From NCBI GenBank assembly GCA_037178675.1, contig JAYMGJ010000084.1, positions 41,938 through 105,937 on the forward strand: 64,000 nt of DNA. The letters are read 5' to 3'. The notes beneath the pieces were generated by a model, which worked only from the letters and a program-made list of their open reading frames with translations, had not been told where the DNA came from and made no database searches. Source of the stretch: Scleroderma bovista (lineage: Eukaryota > Basidiomycota > Agaricomycetes > Boletales > Sclerodermataceae). Below are positions 39,901-51,554 of this stretch, one piece after another (the first letter of the stretch is position 1; each line of letters begins with the position of its first letter). The translations under genes and the position numbers were made by a program.

Positions 39901-40920
39901 TGCGGCAGCGGAAACGTCCGTGCCCGCTGGGTGAGGGCATCGCGGCATCGTCGATCGTGCCCAGAAGTGGACGCAGCGTGACACGGAACCAAATGTTTAC
40001 GGCGGGTCAGGGTGCGGGCAGAACGTCGCTTAGTGGTTACGGCTCAGGGCTTGCAGTACTACGACTACTGGTACATATTGTAGAGAGTCCGGGGCTTGAT
40101 GGATGGCTTTGAACGCCTGCAGGACGGAATGGTCAGAGCCCCAGGTTTCGCGCGTAGGAAGGTCATCAGTATCTACAGCGGCGGAGACGCGATTGCTTCG
40201 TCCCGGTGACGATCTCAGCTGTCGGGCAAGGAACCGAGACTGCGCACGCTGGTGACGTTGGCATCAGGGCGCTCGCTTAGAGTCGGTGAGGCCTTCTGTC
40301 GGCGGTTTGAACCTTTGATGTCTTCGAGCACCCGCAGAACTAACCTTAGTACCCAATTTTTGCTGGCGCCAAGCGGCAGGCCCTCCAAGCTATCAGTTCC
40401 ATCCGCTCCCTAAGCTAAAGACTGGCGTTTTACAGACTAATAGCAGGAAAGGGGACTGCATAGGTAGGTCAGGGACACAGCCGCTCTCACAGCCAAATTT
40501 CCTTTTTAGGCCGCTGTCAAGTGTCAACGAACCCTGCGTACCGTCACAACTGACCTCACACCCGCCGCGCCCGACGATGTACTTATCCAACCGAGTCGCC
40601 TGGTCCCGTCGAGCGAACTGCAAAGCTACTGGTTTGACTTTGCAAAGCTACGTGCAAAGTTTCCGTTGTAAAGCGACTTTACAGGACTTTACAGCTGATT
40701 TCCAGCACTTTACAACTTGAACCAGCCTTGCCTCAAGGCGTCAGGGTATGACGTAATGCTCAGGTGAGTGGTCGGTTATCGGGCATGCGCTGCCCAGTGC
40801 CCACGTGTTCTCCTCATCCAGCTTCCCTTAACAGGTCCCTCCTTGCTCGTTATTTCTCAGCTCTCAGATCTCAGCGCTCAGCGTCGTCGCTGCCAGCGAT
40901 CTTGGTCAATCGGTGAGCCC
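36992..40920. other. 3.9 kb gene-poor region at the start of the accessory zone
   Basis: Opposed frames at 38197-38700 (+) and 38904-38443 (-) overlap and show no family motif, so neither is accepted. A (CG)n tract is at 39300-39312 and repeated CTTTACA words occur at 40665-40710 with the palindrome GTAAAGCGACTTTAC. Composition turns GC-rich between 38.9 and 40.3 kb. No tRNA was found. Confidence 0.3.
37671..37742. repeat. imperfect inverted repeat, 22 bp arms
   Basis: Left arm 37671-37692 and right arm 37721-37742 are complementary at 20 of 22 positions, around a 28 nt loop. Short outer complementarity (TAGCCA/TGGCTA) suggests a longer imperfect hairpin. It stands alone, away from any gene end, so it could be a small RNA precursor or a MITE remnant. 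Confidence 0.6.
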
Positions 40921-40968
40921 CCGTGACAGTGGCAGCCTCCTTTCAGAGTTGTACTGACATACCAAGCA

Positions 40969-41560
40969 GTGTGGCCTGCACTGTACTTCCCCTCTCCGGT
41001 CAACTCGTACACAACGCCTCACCCCCGGATACCTTATCCTCACCCGGTAAGCACTCACTCTCTTCTATCTTCCATACACCATCCAACGCACATCAGAAAC
41101 CCCAATCGGCAGCGTCTGTTCCCCGGCAACCTGACCCTTTTTATGGCCACGAGCCCATATCATGCCTATGTGCCAAATTCGTCACCCACCTCTTCGCCTG
41201 CCCCAAGTTGCCGCCGTCCTCTTCCTATTTTATCACGTACATTCTCCATCGGACCAAACTACACCCCTTGGTCACGTTTGCGGCCCTTGTCCTTCTTCAA
41301 CGACTCAAGGCTCATTTCCCCACCGCACGGGGATCATCAAGCCATCGTCTCTTCATATCCACGTTCATGTTGGCCAGCAAGGTCATCTGCAACTTACTTA
41401 TTTGAACAAATTGTGGTCGATCGTCGCCCAGGGGATGTTCCAACTCAGGGAGATAAATCAGATGGAGAGAGAGATGTGCCAGTATCTAGAGTGGAAATTG
41501 AACGTGGATCCAGTGACATTGAAGGAATTCAAGATGGGCCGGTGTGTGGGTGCACTTGCA
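40969..41560 (+). pseudogene. cyclin pseudogene copy 1 (Pho80/PCL-type cyclin N domain)
   Basis: The frame reads CAKFVTHLFACPKLPPSSSY, ILHRTKLHPLVTFAALVLLQ, RLFISTFMLASKVIC, the first helices of a fungal cyclin box. After TGC the expected DDTYSNKSW is replaced by a small deletion that leads to TGA in AATT, and the rest ([23 protein letters not shown]) continues in another frame. An intron-like GTAAGC...CATCAG is retained near 41046-41095, so this is a DNA-level copy, not a processed one. Cyclins of this type pair with a Pho85-like CDK. It is non-functional as read. The 5' part before 40969 is not recognised. Confidence 0.72.
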
Positions 41561-41929
41561 CCCCTCTCGCTGTAGAGACAGTCCTGTCTCTGGGTGTGTA
41601 GATTGGTAGTACTGATACTGGACTCTTACCTTAGCTATGTAGGCTTGTACTTAGCTTACTAAGAAAAATATCCCTCTCTTCAGTGTATATCTTTGAGCTC
41701 AGTCTTGGAGTGACTGAACCACCCTTCCACTCTCTAGTTTCTTAGTCTCCTTAGTCCTTGGGAGCCTTGCCAGACCTCCAGAAGTCCCTGGGTTGAATGC
41801 ACCTCATCTGAGGGAGCAGCCACCCAAACACATTGTTATCTTTTCACCGCTCATCTTGTTGGGTTCTGGGGGATTGGTTTTCTTGATGCTGGTGTGTGGG
41901 TGCACTTGTGCCCCTCCCTCCGCTGTCCT

Positions 41930-42232
41930 CTTCTGGGGCATATGCCCTCCACCGTACTAAACTATATCCCTTAGCCACCTTTGTGGCCCTCGGTCTCCTT
42001 CAACAACTGAAGGCGCATTTTCCCACCGCACAGGGATTGTCGGATCATCGCCCTTTCGTCTCCGCATTTGTGTTGATGTGATGACACATACTTGAACAAA
42101 TCGTGGTCGATCGTCGCGCAGGGGGATGTTCCGGCTGAGGGAGATAAATCAGATGGAGAGAGAAAGATGTACCAGTATTTGGAGTGGGAGTTAAACGTTG
42201 ATCCAGCAGCGTTGAAGGAGTTCCACCAAGCA
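41930..42232 (+). pseudogene. cyclin pseudogene copy 2, truncated
   Basis: About 290 bp matching copy 1 (41249-41540) at roughly 80 percent by eye: the HRTKLHPL-like block, the PTAQG block and the INQMEREM-like block, the last shifted in frame. The central MLASK...DDTYS codons are deleted (GTGTTGATGTGATGACACATACTTG). It runs directly into the casein kinase pseudogene. Both copies are preceded by GGTGTGTGGGTGCACTTG, at 41539 and 41891, so the junction sequence was duplicated with them. Confidence 0.65.
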
Positions 42233-42305
42233 TTTCTATTTTTTTTTTTTCATTTGGTACATGTGATCGCTATCTCACAACATTTCCGCTCGCTCACCCC
42301 CCGTC

Positions 42306-43160
42306 CAGGCAACATTTATCTTGGGATCAACATCATCTCAGGGGAGGAGGTCACCATCAAACTTGAGTCGGTCAAGGCGAAGCATCCCCAGCTGGAGTAT
42401 GAGTCCAAGGTCTACAAGACGCTGGCCGGCGGCGTCGGCGTACCCTTCGTCCGATGATTTGGCACTGAGTGTGACTACAATGCAATGGTCCTCGATCTGT
42501 TGGGTCCATCTCTTGAAGATCTTTTCAACTTCTGCAACAGGAAGTTCAGCCTCAAAACTGTTCTTTTACTTGCCGATTAATTAGTGAGTCTCATTACTTG
42601 CTGTCTTTCCCTGTCACTCATGGCCCCAAACACAGACATCTCGTATAGAGTACATTCACTCCTGCAATTTTATCCATCTCGATATCAAGCCTGACAATTT
42701 CCTGATGGGCATTGGCAAGCGCGAGAATCAAGTCAACATCATCGACTTCAGTCTTGCTAAAAAGTTCCGTGACCCTAAGACCCACCTTCATATCCCATAC
42801 AGGGAGAACAAGAACCTTACAGGTACCACTCACTATATGTCCATCAATACTCACTTGGGCGTTGAGCAGACGCACAGGGATGACCTCGAGTCCCTTGCTT
42901 ATGTTCTGATGTACTTCCTCTGTGGTGCTCTCCCCTGGCAGGGCCTCAAAGCCGCCACCAAGAAACAGAAGTACGACCGAATAATGGAGAAGAAGATGAC
43001 AATGCCTACTGATCTCTTATGTTGTGGTTTCCCGAGCGAGTTTGGGATCTTCCTGAACTGTACTCGTGCCCTGCACTCGATGACAAGCCAGAATACTCCT
43101 ATCTCCACAAGCTTTTCCGCGACCTGTTCGTTCGCGAGGGTTTCCAGTATGGCTAGGAAC
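42306..43160 (+). pseudogene. casein kinase 1 pseudogene
   Basis: Strong resemblance to fungal CK1 (Hhp1/Yck-like): [121 protein letters not shown]. It is dead: the expected Trp after VPFVR is TGA (42456-42458), the expected Gln after LLLAD is TAA, HRD reads HLD, DFG reads DFS, and the 3' end loses frame after FLNCTRAL. An intron remains near 42583-42640, so the copy was made from DNA. Most differences from the consensus fit C-to-T or G-to-A change. Confidence 0.85.
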
Positions 43161-43759
43161 ACTGTGCCAGTGATGGGATGTAGGTGCTGTGGCCATTCCT
43201 CGTCATCATCTAACTTGTCATTAGGGTACAACTCTCTCCCAAGATCCATCCATTCATCGCCATATCATCATCCGAAGAACGTCTATATCTGTATGGCCAA
43301 CCCCAACCTTCCGGCATTTTACTTTGATCCTTTGATCAACCACACCTCTGCGGGATGAAGGTATTGTGCTCTACTGGGTGCCTGGCCCATACAATTGTCG
43401 TTCAGGATGGATGCAATGTGCACAGGACGTGCCATCAGTGAAGAACTGGTATATTGAACATTGCCCTCCCGGCCAATCAGAAGCGACTTGTTGATTCATT
43501 GCAAGGTACACATTTATTGTCATTTCATATTCAATAGGTTTATGCGTCTACTCTATAGAATTCGAACTACCTCCATCTTGATTACAACATGAACTTGAGC
43601 CTGTCAAGACTCTCACAACAAAAGGGCAGAAAAGTTTTGTTTTGGAAACGTGTTTCACCTGTGCCGTGAAATTTTGCATCTTACCAAGCTCGTTGTCAAT
43701 GCTCATGTCCATATCATCTCAGAAATGTCGATGCATTCCAACTTGCTGATGCATTGCAA

Positions 43760-44412
<653 letters not shown>

Positions 44413-44502
44413 TGACCTTTCATCTTCCCCTTCTGGCCCCTGCTCTGACCATGTCTTTGTCAGCTGGGCATCACACTACGTCAGTTGACGTACCTCCTCT
44501 GA

Positions 44503-44520
44503 GGCAGATATATATCTGCC
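44503..44520. promoter_or_regulatory. 18 bp palindrome with TATA core upstream of nuclease copy A
   Basis: GGCAGATATATATCTGCC is a perfect palindrome 37 nt before the nuclease ATG. It may serve as a TATA region and as a binding site for a dimeric protein, such as an element-encoded one. No equivalent was found before copy B, where a PRP8 fragment occupies the promoter. Confidence 0.45.
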
Positions 44521-44556
44521 CCTTTTGTTGCAAGTCCTACACGACCACCAATAGTC

Positions 44557-46378
44557 ATGAAACTCAATGAACTGTGGGATGTGAGTGAACTAGTTTCATG
44601 TCGTCCTTGTGTCAACCTGGGATGATTGAGCTGATTATGATAGGTTCTTGCACCAGCAGCAGTGCCTTGTACACTCAGCCACGTTGCTGTTGACCGCTTT
44701 GAGCCATCTGGTGACAAAACCGGTGGTCGATTACTGACAGTCGGATTTAATGCGAGGTGAGCGGCTGAATGTGTTGTGTACTTTGTTGCTCAGCAACCAC
44801 CAGTGCATGGATCTACTCACTGACCACTGCATTTTCATGGCACATTGCCAGTACAGGAAAATCTAAAGAAATGCTGACCATTTTCTCTCAGCTTGCAGCA
44901 ATCTCCCAGATGCTCCTCCACCCCACTTTATCTTCGATGGGCCAAATAAGCCTTCGTTCAAGAACGACGAAGATCACCTTCATTGTAGCGGAGGGCCACC
45001 ACTCCTGGAGAAACACTTTCAAGAGCTTCTGGATGCATTTGGCTTTGGTTGGCACAAGGTAGGCTAGGCTCATGGCTTTGTTCAGTTGCTGATGGGAATC
45101 ACCCAGGCTCCAGGAGAGGCAGAGGCGGAACTTGCATATTTCCACTCATGCAGTCTCGTTGATGCTGTGGTGACACCATACAATGATGCATTGTTGTTCG
45201 GTGCACCCAGCATCCTCTGAAGGTGAGTTCAGTGAAATACCACTGCTGCCAAATGTACTTACACTGTGCGCTAGTGTTCAGCCGTTGTCTGGAGAGTATG
45301 GAGATGTTGAACTATATACAGTCGATGCAATTGAACATGGTCCTTCCCTTGGACGGGGGGATCTCCTCTTCATCGCGCTCATGAGCAGTGTGGACTACGA
45401 TGTAAGTTGCTCCTTATTACAGTCCACGCTATGGACTCACAGTCCCATCTTATAGATGGGGCTCTCAGGGTGTACCGTGGATATCTCTCGTTGGTTGACC
45501 CGATATGGGTTCAGAAGGACTCTCTTCCAGGTGGCGGTCACAAACCTATTCACTGAATTCATGGAGTTCCATGCCAAGTGGCGAAGAGATCTGTTTCAGG
45601 TGTTGGAGAGGGACCCGCACCATCATCTTGGGCAAAGCCACTTTGAGCTCGCACATGTCATTGACGAGGAGCGCACCGAATTTCCAGATCCCGCTATTCT
45701 CGCAACATATTTGTTACCTCTCACGTCATGGTCAGACGGTGGCCAACCCCCCGTGACTGAGGTGACATCTCGTCAACCAGACCTTGCAGCCCTCTCTGCA
45801 TTTTGTTCGCAGTCCATGGGGTGGCCACTTGACAGCCTCCAGCCAAGGCTGATGGAGGCTCGTGTCGGCACAGTAGTTTGTGCACTGCTGCAGGTAAGAG
45901 CTTCACGTCCATCTCACATGTTATGATCTCCAGCTTACCATTATTCCAGTTGCCGGGTGAAGTACATAGCCTCGCACTGCAGCAAGGCATCCGTGTCGTG
46001 AGCTATCACGACAGGTCACTCCCTGTGTACAAGATTTCCGTGCCGAGTCACCTGCTCCCTGCTCTGCCAAGTGACGCAACTCCATCATCGTCCGACATGC
46101 ACATGCCATTGCCCGGTGATGACAGCAGCTACAACATGGAGATCCCAGCAGCTGTGCTGGATAGTTTATGGCCTGACCTGGCACAGAGGTTTTCCCAGTC
46201 CACTGGTATGGAATTGGTGGGCGAGGGCACGGGGAACACGTCTGAGGCAGTGATTGACCTTACCATGGATGAACCATGCTTTGATGCTGAGGTCATTGAC
46301 CTGGAGGACGTGAGGAGCACGCCCGAGGAAGTGGTTGGTTTCGACACTGAGGTCATTGACCTGACAGGTGAGGATTAG
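44557..46378 (+). pseudogene. XPG/Rad2-family nuclease, element copy A, frameshifted
   Basis: Exon layout matches copy B: exon 1 is again 24 nt (44557-44580, MKLNELWD), exon 2 is 44644-44756 and exon 3 starts at 44804. Motifs in order are [65 protein letters not shown] one-base loss near 44925 shifts frame between LLHP and FIFDG. Key acids have drifted: GFDAS is GFNAS, the usual DDSD is PYND, SGGDYD is SSVDYD. The C-terminal part after PGEVHSLALQQ is longer than in copy B and ends in three VIDLT-type repeats, resembling SUMO-interacting motifs. XPG enzymes cut flap or junction DNA; this copy probably cannot. Confidence 0.78.
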
Positions 46379-46560
46379 CTACTTCACTACCATCGTATTA
46401 CTGTACTGCTTGTGGTGCCCGATGCTTCGTGTCGAATACAATGTCATTGCGTTTATCATGTAGTGGACAATTGCTAGTAGGTGCGAACAGGCATAGTAGA
46501 AAAATCATATGAAATTGTCACCAGATCGACCCTTCGCTCCTACTCCATTCAACTCCTGCA

Positions 46561-49500
46561 ATGGCCCAACCAAAAAAAACAGCCACAAATCAGATTTCCC
46601 CGCCCAAAGAGGCTCCCAAGACAGACCTGCCGACCCTACAGGCAGCCCAGCAGGTAAAAGAAGATGGCAAGCAAACTCACTTTTGAGCACCGAAGACAAG
46701 GGAAGTGTACAACAGACAAATCCGCCTGGCACGCAGATGGTTGCAGAGCCACTATGCAGCAGATGGCACCTTGTCAGTTGCGAATCATCCTGGAGAGGGG
46801 TCGGAAATCTACCACAAGCCTGCATTCAAGAATGCATTCGAGTGCCAACTGAACGAGTGCTCGGACCAAGCCCTATCCATTTATCTTGGATGGAAGGGCT
46901 TTGCTGAGGTAAAGCCTTCCAGCCAGAGCACCATTGACGTGATCCGAGCAGCGTTTAAACTGATGTAGGATGAGGCGTCAGTATAGTAACAATTTTATTC
47001 CTGATAGCGGTCACTGACGAAAGGAAATATCTTGACAGTGATAGTTGCGGTACGTTCCGTGATAAATGGCACTACAATGAGGCGCACGGTTGATATGAAG
47101 GTAACCTGGTGCTTTCTGTCGACGTCAGCGACACAGTAGCATCTATCAGACACAAGACCAATTCCAATGGAAGTCAGCGCACGCATTCGGGTGCAATGAC
47201 AAAAGAATACATGGACTGTATGCTCACCTGGACTATGTCCATGTGCCCCCTGATTGACGCCGCATTCAATCACCTCTGTTTTGTGATGACCAGATTGGGG
47301 TCACCACCTGCTGAAGACACCCTGGACAAGGTGACCACACAGAACATCGAGCACCTTACCTTCTGTGCCATTGCATTTACTCTCTGGACAAGGTACGTAC
47401 ATCACTTGATTTGCGGTGTCAGTGATTCAGTGTCGTTCGACTTCGCAACTAGGAACTTCGAACTGGTGAAGATGAAATGTGGGGACATCACAGCGGATGA
47501 CATCGATGCTGTAAACGGCGTGTTCCTGAAGTATCTCCGAGGCGAGGAAGCGTCACTCACCATAAATGACCTCCACGTTCACTTCGAGATCTACTTGAGT
47601 AATTGGAAGGGGTGGCAGAGGAAGAGTGATAAGGGGGAAAGGGATGTTCACCTGCGCAGTGCATCTGAATCCATTTTAGTAGTAGCTATCGCCCGGACCT
47701 CACTCCACTCACCAGGTAACCACTACAAAATATATCCACGTCTGGATATGGGAAGGGCATGTGATCCATTCTTCTGGGTGCTCTTCTGGATGAACTGGGT
47801 GAAGTACGACCATCTTGGCCAAGCTATGGGAGTGGGAGACTTCTTGTTTCCTGCGGTGGGAGCTGGTGGGGTAATCCAGTCGGGGCGGCCACTCTTGCAT
47901 GACCTAGTCCAGAAGTCAATTGATGCTGCAGTGAATGGGGTGAAGATACCGGGGAAATTCTCAATGCATTGCTTCCGCCGTGGTGGTGCACAGTACCAGT
48001 TCATGAGCACCCCATTGGGTGAGCGGTGGTCCCTCCAGTGCGTTCGTTTCTGGGGCAGATGGGCAGAGGGTGAGCAGGTGAGTACTTGCAGAGATTGAGT
48101 CAGATAAGACCAGACCATTCTCTTTCCTATCTCGGCACATCACTGTGTGCATTGCTGACCTTTTCTTTTGCTTTCTTCCCTGCACAGAACGATACCCTGA
48201 TGCGTTACCTTTTGGATGAGCTCCACTCCTATGAGACTGACTTCAGTGACGCACTGGGACCGACATCGCACGAGGCCACTGCCTCTTTTGCTGGTGAGGC
48301 TGCGCTCCTCTGCCCAGCAACTACGGAGGCACTTTGCATGACACATGCAGTGCTGACGACAGATATGGCCACGCTGCATAAGGATGTGATGAACATCGGC
48401 GCATCACAAGTTGCAATGGCAGAGAACATCTGCCAAAGGCTCAATGACGTGACCAACTTGATCAACAACGCGCTTGCACCCAGCCTTAGGACAATGGTGC
48501 CCCCTCTGGGCACGAATGGTGAGTGCATGCCGCTCACACCTCCTCAGGTAACGACTTGTTGAAAGACCTACTTCGTCACTACCATTCTCTAGGCTTACTG
48601 TTAGTTTCCTTATTTGTGCGACAAGTATCCTTACGTAAGCACGGAGGATTTTTCATCCGCTCGAGGACTCTTTTCACCTCAGTGTTCCACACCAGACACT
48701 GAGGTAAGACATCTAGTCACACTTTCGTTTACTTAGTACTAACTTACTTAGTTTGCCTCTGAGCTAGGTCAGTTATATATCTAGTGTTCCACACCAGACA
48801 CTGAGTTTGCCTCTGAGCTAGTTCCCTGTGCACGAGCCATCTAACAAAACGACTGACTATTCTATCTGCCAGTCCCTGCCCTGACCATCAACCGCCCACT
48901 GATCCAAAGCGCCGCTGTGCCGCCACAACCATTTGCTTTCCCTTTGCAGCCAATGCAGCCCCCGGCTGGTGCCCAGCTACCATGCACTGGACAGGGTGCA
49001 GTGCGGGCTTCGGGACTGTTGCTGTCCTCTCCTAATGCGATGGTCCCAAGTCCAGCGCCTGTGGCGCATTTAAACATTGCCATCTCCATGCCACTCCCTT
49101 TGCTTGCAGGTGCCCAGAGGACCTCGGACGGTCCACCCATGGGGCTCGTCATCCCACGCATCCCAGTCAAGCTCCAAAACGGGGGGAAGATGCTGCGATC
49201 GGAGTCATGGAGGGAGATTGTGTGGCACTGGACAGTGGGGGAGCCTAGGCTCCGTCTCTTTGTGCCCTTGAAGGATTGGCCGCACAGTTACTACAACGGG
49301 TGACATGGCCGAAAATTCAACACCTTGTACTACCAGCGAGGCGTTATCACCAAGGAATTCCTCGAGGTGTAAGTCGGTCACCCCCTCACTGTGCCCCCTT
49401 GTTTGCTCACTGTTTTGCCCACATCCCAGTTTCAAGGAGAATGAGGAAGAGCAGTTCAAAGCCTATGGAGGCTCCATCATTTGAGGGCACACAGATCTAC

Positions 49501-49566
49501 TCAATACAATCCTGGCCGCCCAGAAATGCCATCCCAATGGCAGGGAGCGCCGCTGCTTCCTCGTGA
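46561..49566 (+). pseudogene. tyrosine recombinase, element copy A, interrupted
   Basis: Separated by 182 bp from the nuclease stop. Exon 1 (46561-46908) has HKPAFKNAFECQL and SIYLGWKGFAE. The core region has RTHSGAMTKEYMD, the Arg motif WTRNFELVKMKCGDI (across an intron), GWQRKSDKGERDVHLRS, FLFPAVGAGGVIQSG, the HxxR box HCFRRGGAQ, FWGRWAEGEQ and RYLLDELHSYE, where the Tyr is the likely nucleophile. The C-terminus carries LRSESWREIVWHWTVGEP and LKDWPHSYY. In-frame TGA codons interrupt it at 46684, 47091 and 49301. A 48600-48830 insert with short repeats also breaks continuity. Family: Crypton-like tyrosine recombinase by motif layout; the exact clade is not established. Confidence 0.72.
48680..48821. 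repeat. nested short direct repeats inside recombinase copy A
   Basis: AGTGTTCCACACCAGACACTGAG occurs at 48681-48703 and 48783-48805; GTTTGCCTCTGAGCTAG at 48751-48767 and 48805-48821. The first unit has inverted ends (TCAGTGT/ACACTGA) and could fold. Together they look like a small palindromic insertion, or a slippage product of one, within an intron or linker of the recombinase. Confidence 0.6.
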
Positions 49567-49975
49567 ATCAGACCTGAGGCAGCTCTTCCCCAGCCGCCAA
49601 GTAGTGTACGAACGCCCCACCACGCAATTACATCCCTTCCGTTCCATCTAACCATTGGTCATCGCATTAATCATTTCCTGCACATTTTATGCTTCGTCTC
49701 CTGCATGCTTCATCACATTTTCCCTCCACCTTGTCGTTTTGTTCTCTCTCTCTCTCTCTTTCTTTACACACACCGGTAGGCTACGCACATGTTCACACCG
49801 TGCACACATTTCGTGCCTTGCTTGTATTTCAGATTTCAGTTACTACAATGCCGAATGAACGATCCTGTCAGTTCCCGACCAACGCTACAACACATCCATC
49901 CCTGACCGTGCGTGCAGGCGGGTTAAGACCGACTGACGAGGCTCTGCAATAAGGCAAACCGGTGCCTAGGTGCCT

Positions 49976-50048
49976 ACCACTACACTAGTAGTAAGTACTA
50001 CGAGTAATGCCGGACCACTACACTAGTAAGTAGTACGAGTAATGCCGG
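49976..50048. repeat. tandem duplication, about 36 bp units
   Basis: Unit 1 is 49976-50013 and unit 2 is 50014-50048. Both begin ACCACTACACTAGTA and end CGAGTAATGCCGG; a GTA triplet is lost in unit 2. A GCCGGAATACCGG word follows at once. Confidence 0.7.
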
Positions 50049-50495
50049 AATACCGGTATTGTGCTGTCGATTCAATTTTGGCAACAGCCAGCCACATCGC
50101 CCCTCTGATCCAACCTGTACTATTACTGTAGTAGGCAACTGCTACTACTACGGTAGGAGTCATCACACCTATTGCATATCGGCCCCGATCACTCGAGTAA
50201 GCGGATATGGCAGTGCCACCGTCGCGGAGCCCACAGTGACGGAAAGGCAACGGCAGTGACAGCACTGTGATGGTGATGTCATTGCCCATCCCGGGTGCAG
50301 TGCAGCCTTCCATATATGGCACTTTACACGCACTGCCACTGCGAATTTTCGGCACTAAGTCTATGTATTCTATCTTTTCTCCATGTATGTCTCTTTCCAC
50401 ACGTCGGAGTACATCACAGGGAAAAAAAATTTCCGCTAGTGTTATATAGTCACATGGCAGAAAGTACAGTGCCCAAAATGTGTAAAATGTTATCT

Positions 50496-50790
50496 ATAGC
50501 ATTATCACACTTCGTACCTCAAATAAAATGTATAGTGACGTGGCACTATGGCCACTTTCAATGATTTGCTAGATATGGCAAGATAAAATATGTGCTATAT
50601 ACCCCTGAGCACATTCAACTATTAATATGCAAAATATTAATATGGCCAGATATAGCATTATCATGCTTCATTCCTTGGACCAAATGTGTAGGAGTGTCAC
50701 ACTATGGCCACTTCAGACAACTTGATAGATATGGCAAGATAAAAATCATGCTACCTACATCTGGGCACATTCAACCATTTAGTTGTAAAG
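50496..50790. repeat. two diverged copies of an AT-rich unit of about 150 bp
   Basis: Both units contain TATAGCATTATCA, then CACTATGGCCACTT, then AGATATGGCAAGATAAAA, then GCACATTCAAC in the same order and spacing. The flanking 49567-51554 has no recognised gene; it begins with a (TC)n tract at about 49743-49765 and is AT-rich to the right. Confidence 0.6.
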
Positions 50791-51554
50791 TCCACTCATT
50801 TCCAAGTCAGATGGGTTTGTCCCAATACTTTCACAAGCTTAAGCAAAACCATGATTTATCCAATTAACTTGTTTTTATCTTCCTCAAAAAGTAGAAGCCC
50901 AGTGTCTGTTGTACTAGTGATGCTCATCTATGCCAATGAATCTCAGCTCCAGAATGTACAGAAGGGACACTTCCAAGGGGCACAAATATATATATGGGAG
51001 ACATTGTACATTGATCGTATGTGCACCCTTATTGTTGGTTATTCTCGCTGCCTTTCCCATTGAGCAACTTATAGCAACAATGCCATGGATTTCCAGTAAG
51101 GATATGGAAAGAGCTTAGTGAGCACTATTTTACACAACTCTATGTTTTCCTCCTCAGTCACAGCATGTCACAATCCATCAAGCCATAGCCAATTTTGAGG
51201 TAATGCCAATGCTTACAAAGTTGAGTAAAGTTTACTAGTTACACACTTCTCATCCCCAATCATGGGTATCTTATTCACAGCCACAGTCACGTATCATCTA
51301 CATTTCATTGAATTCGGACCATACTACCAAACACATGCAATTACTACAGCTGTACAGATCTGCACCTCCTGCCATACTAAATATCATTACTGTGTTCGTT
51401 TATAGATGAACATGCTAACCAAAAATAGGAGGAATGCTGGCTCACCACCACAGTGCACCCCTTAGGGAGCGACAAAGCCACAGACAACTTCTGAACATCT
51501 TGAGGATGATACTCTAATGCTTTCACACAGCCAAAAATCTGTCTGGGTTTACAA

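Noticed and set aside
41570..41890. possible separate gene between the cyclin copies
   Set aside because: Stop-rich in all frames; most likely duplicated flank or element debris.
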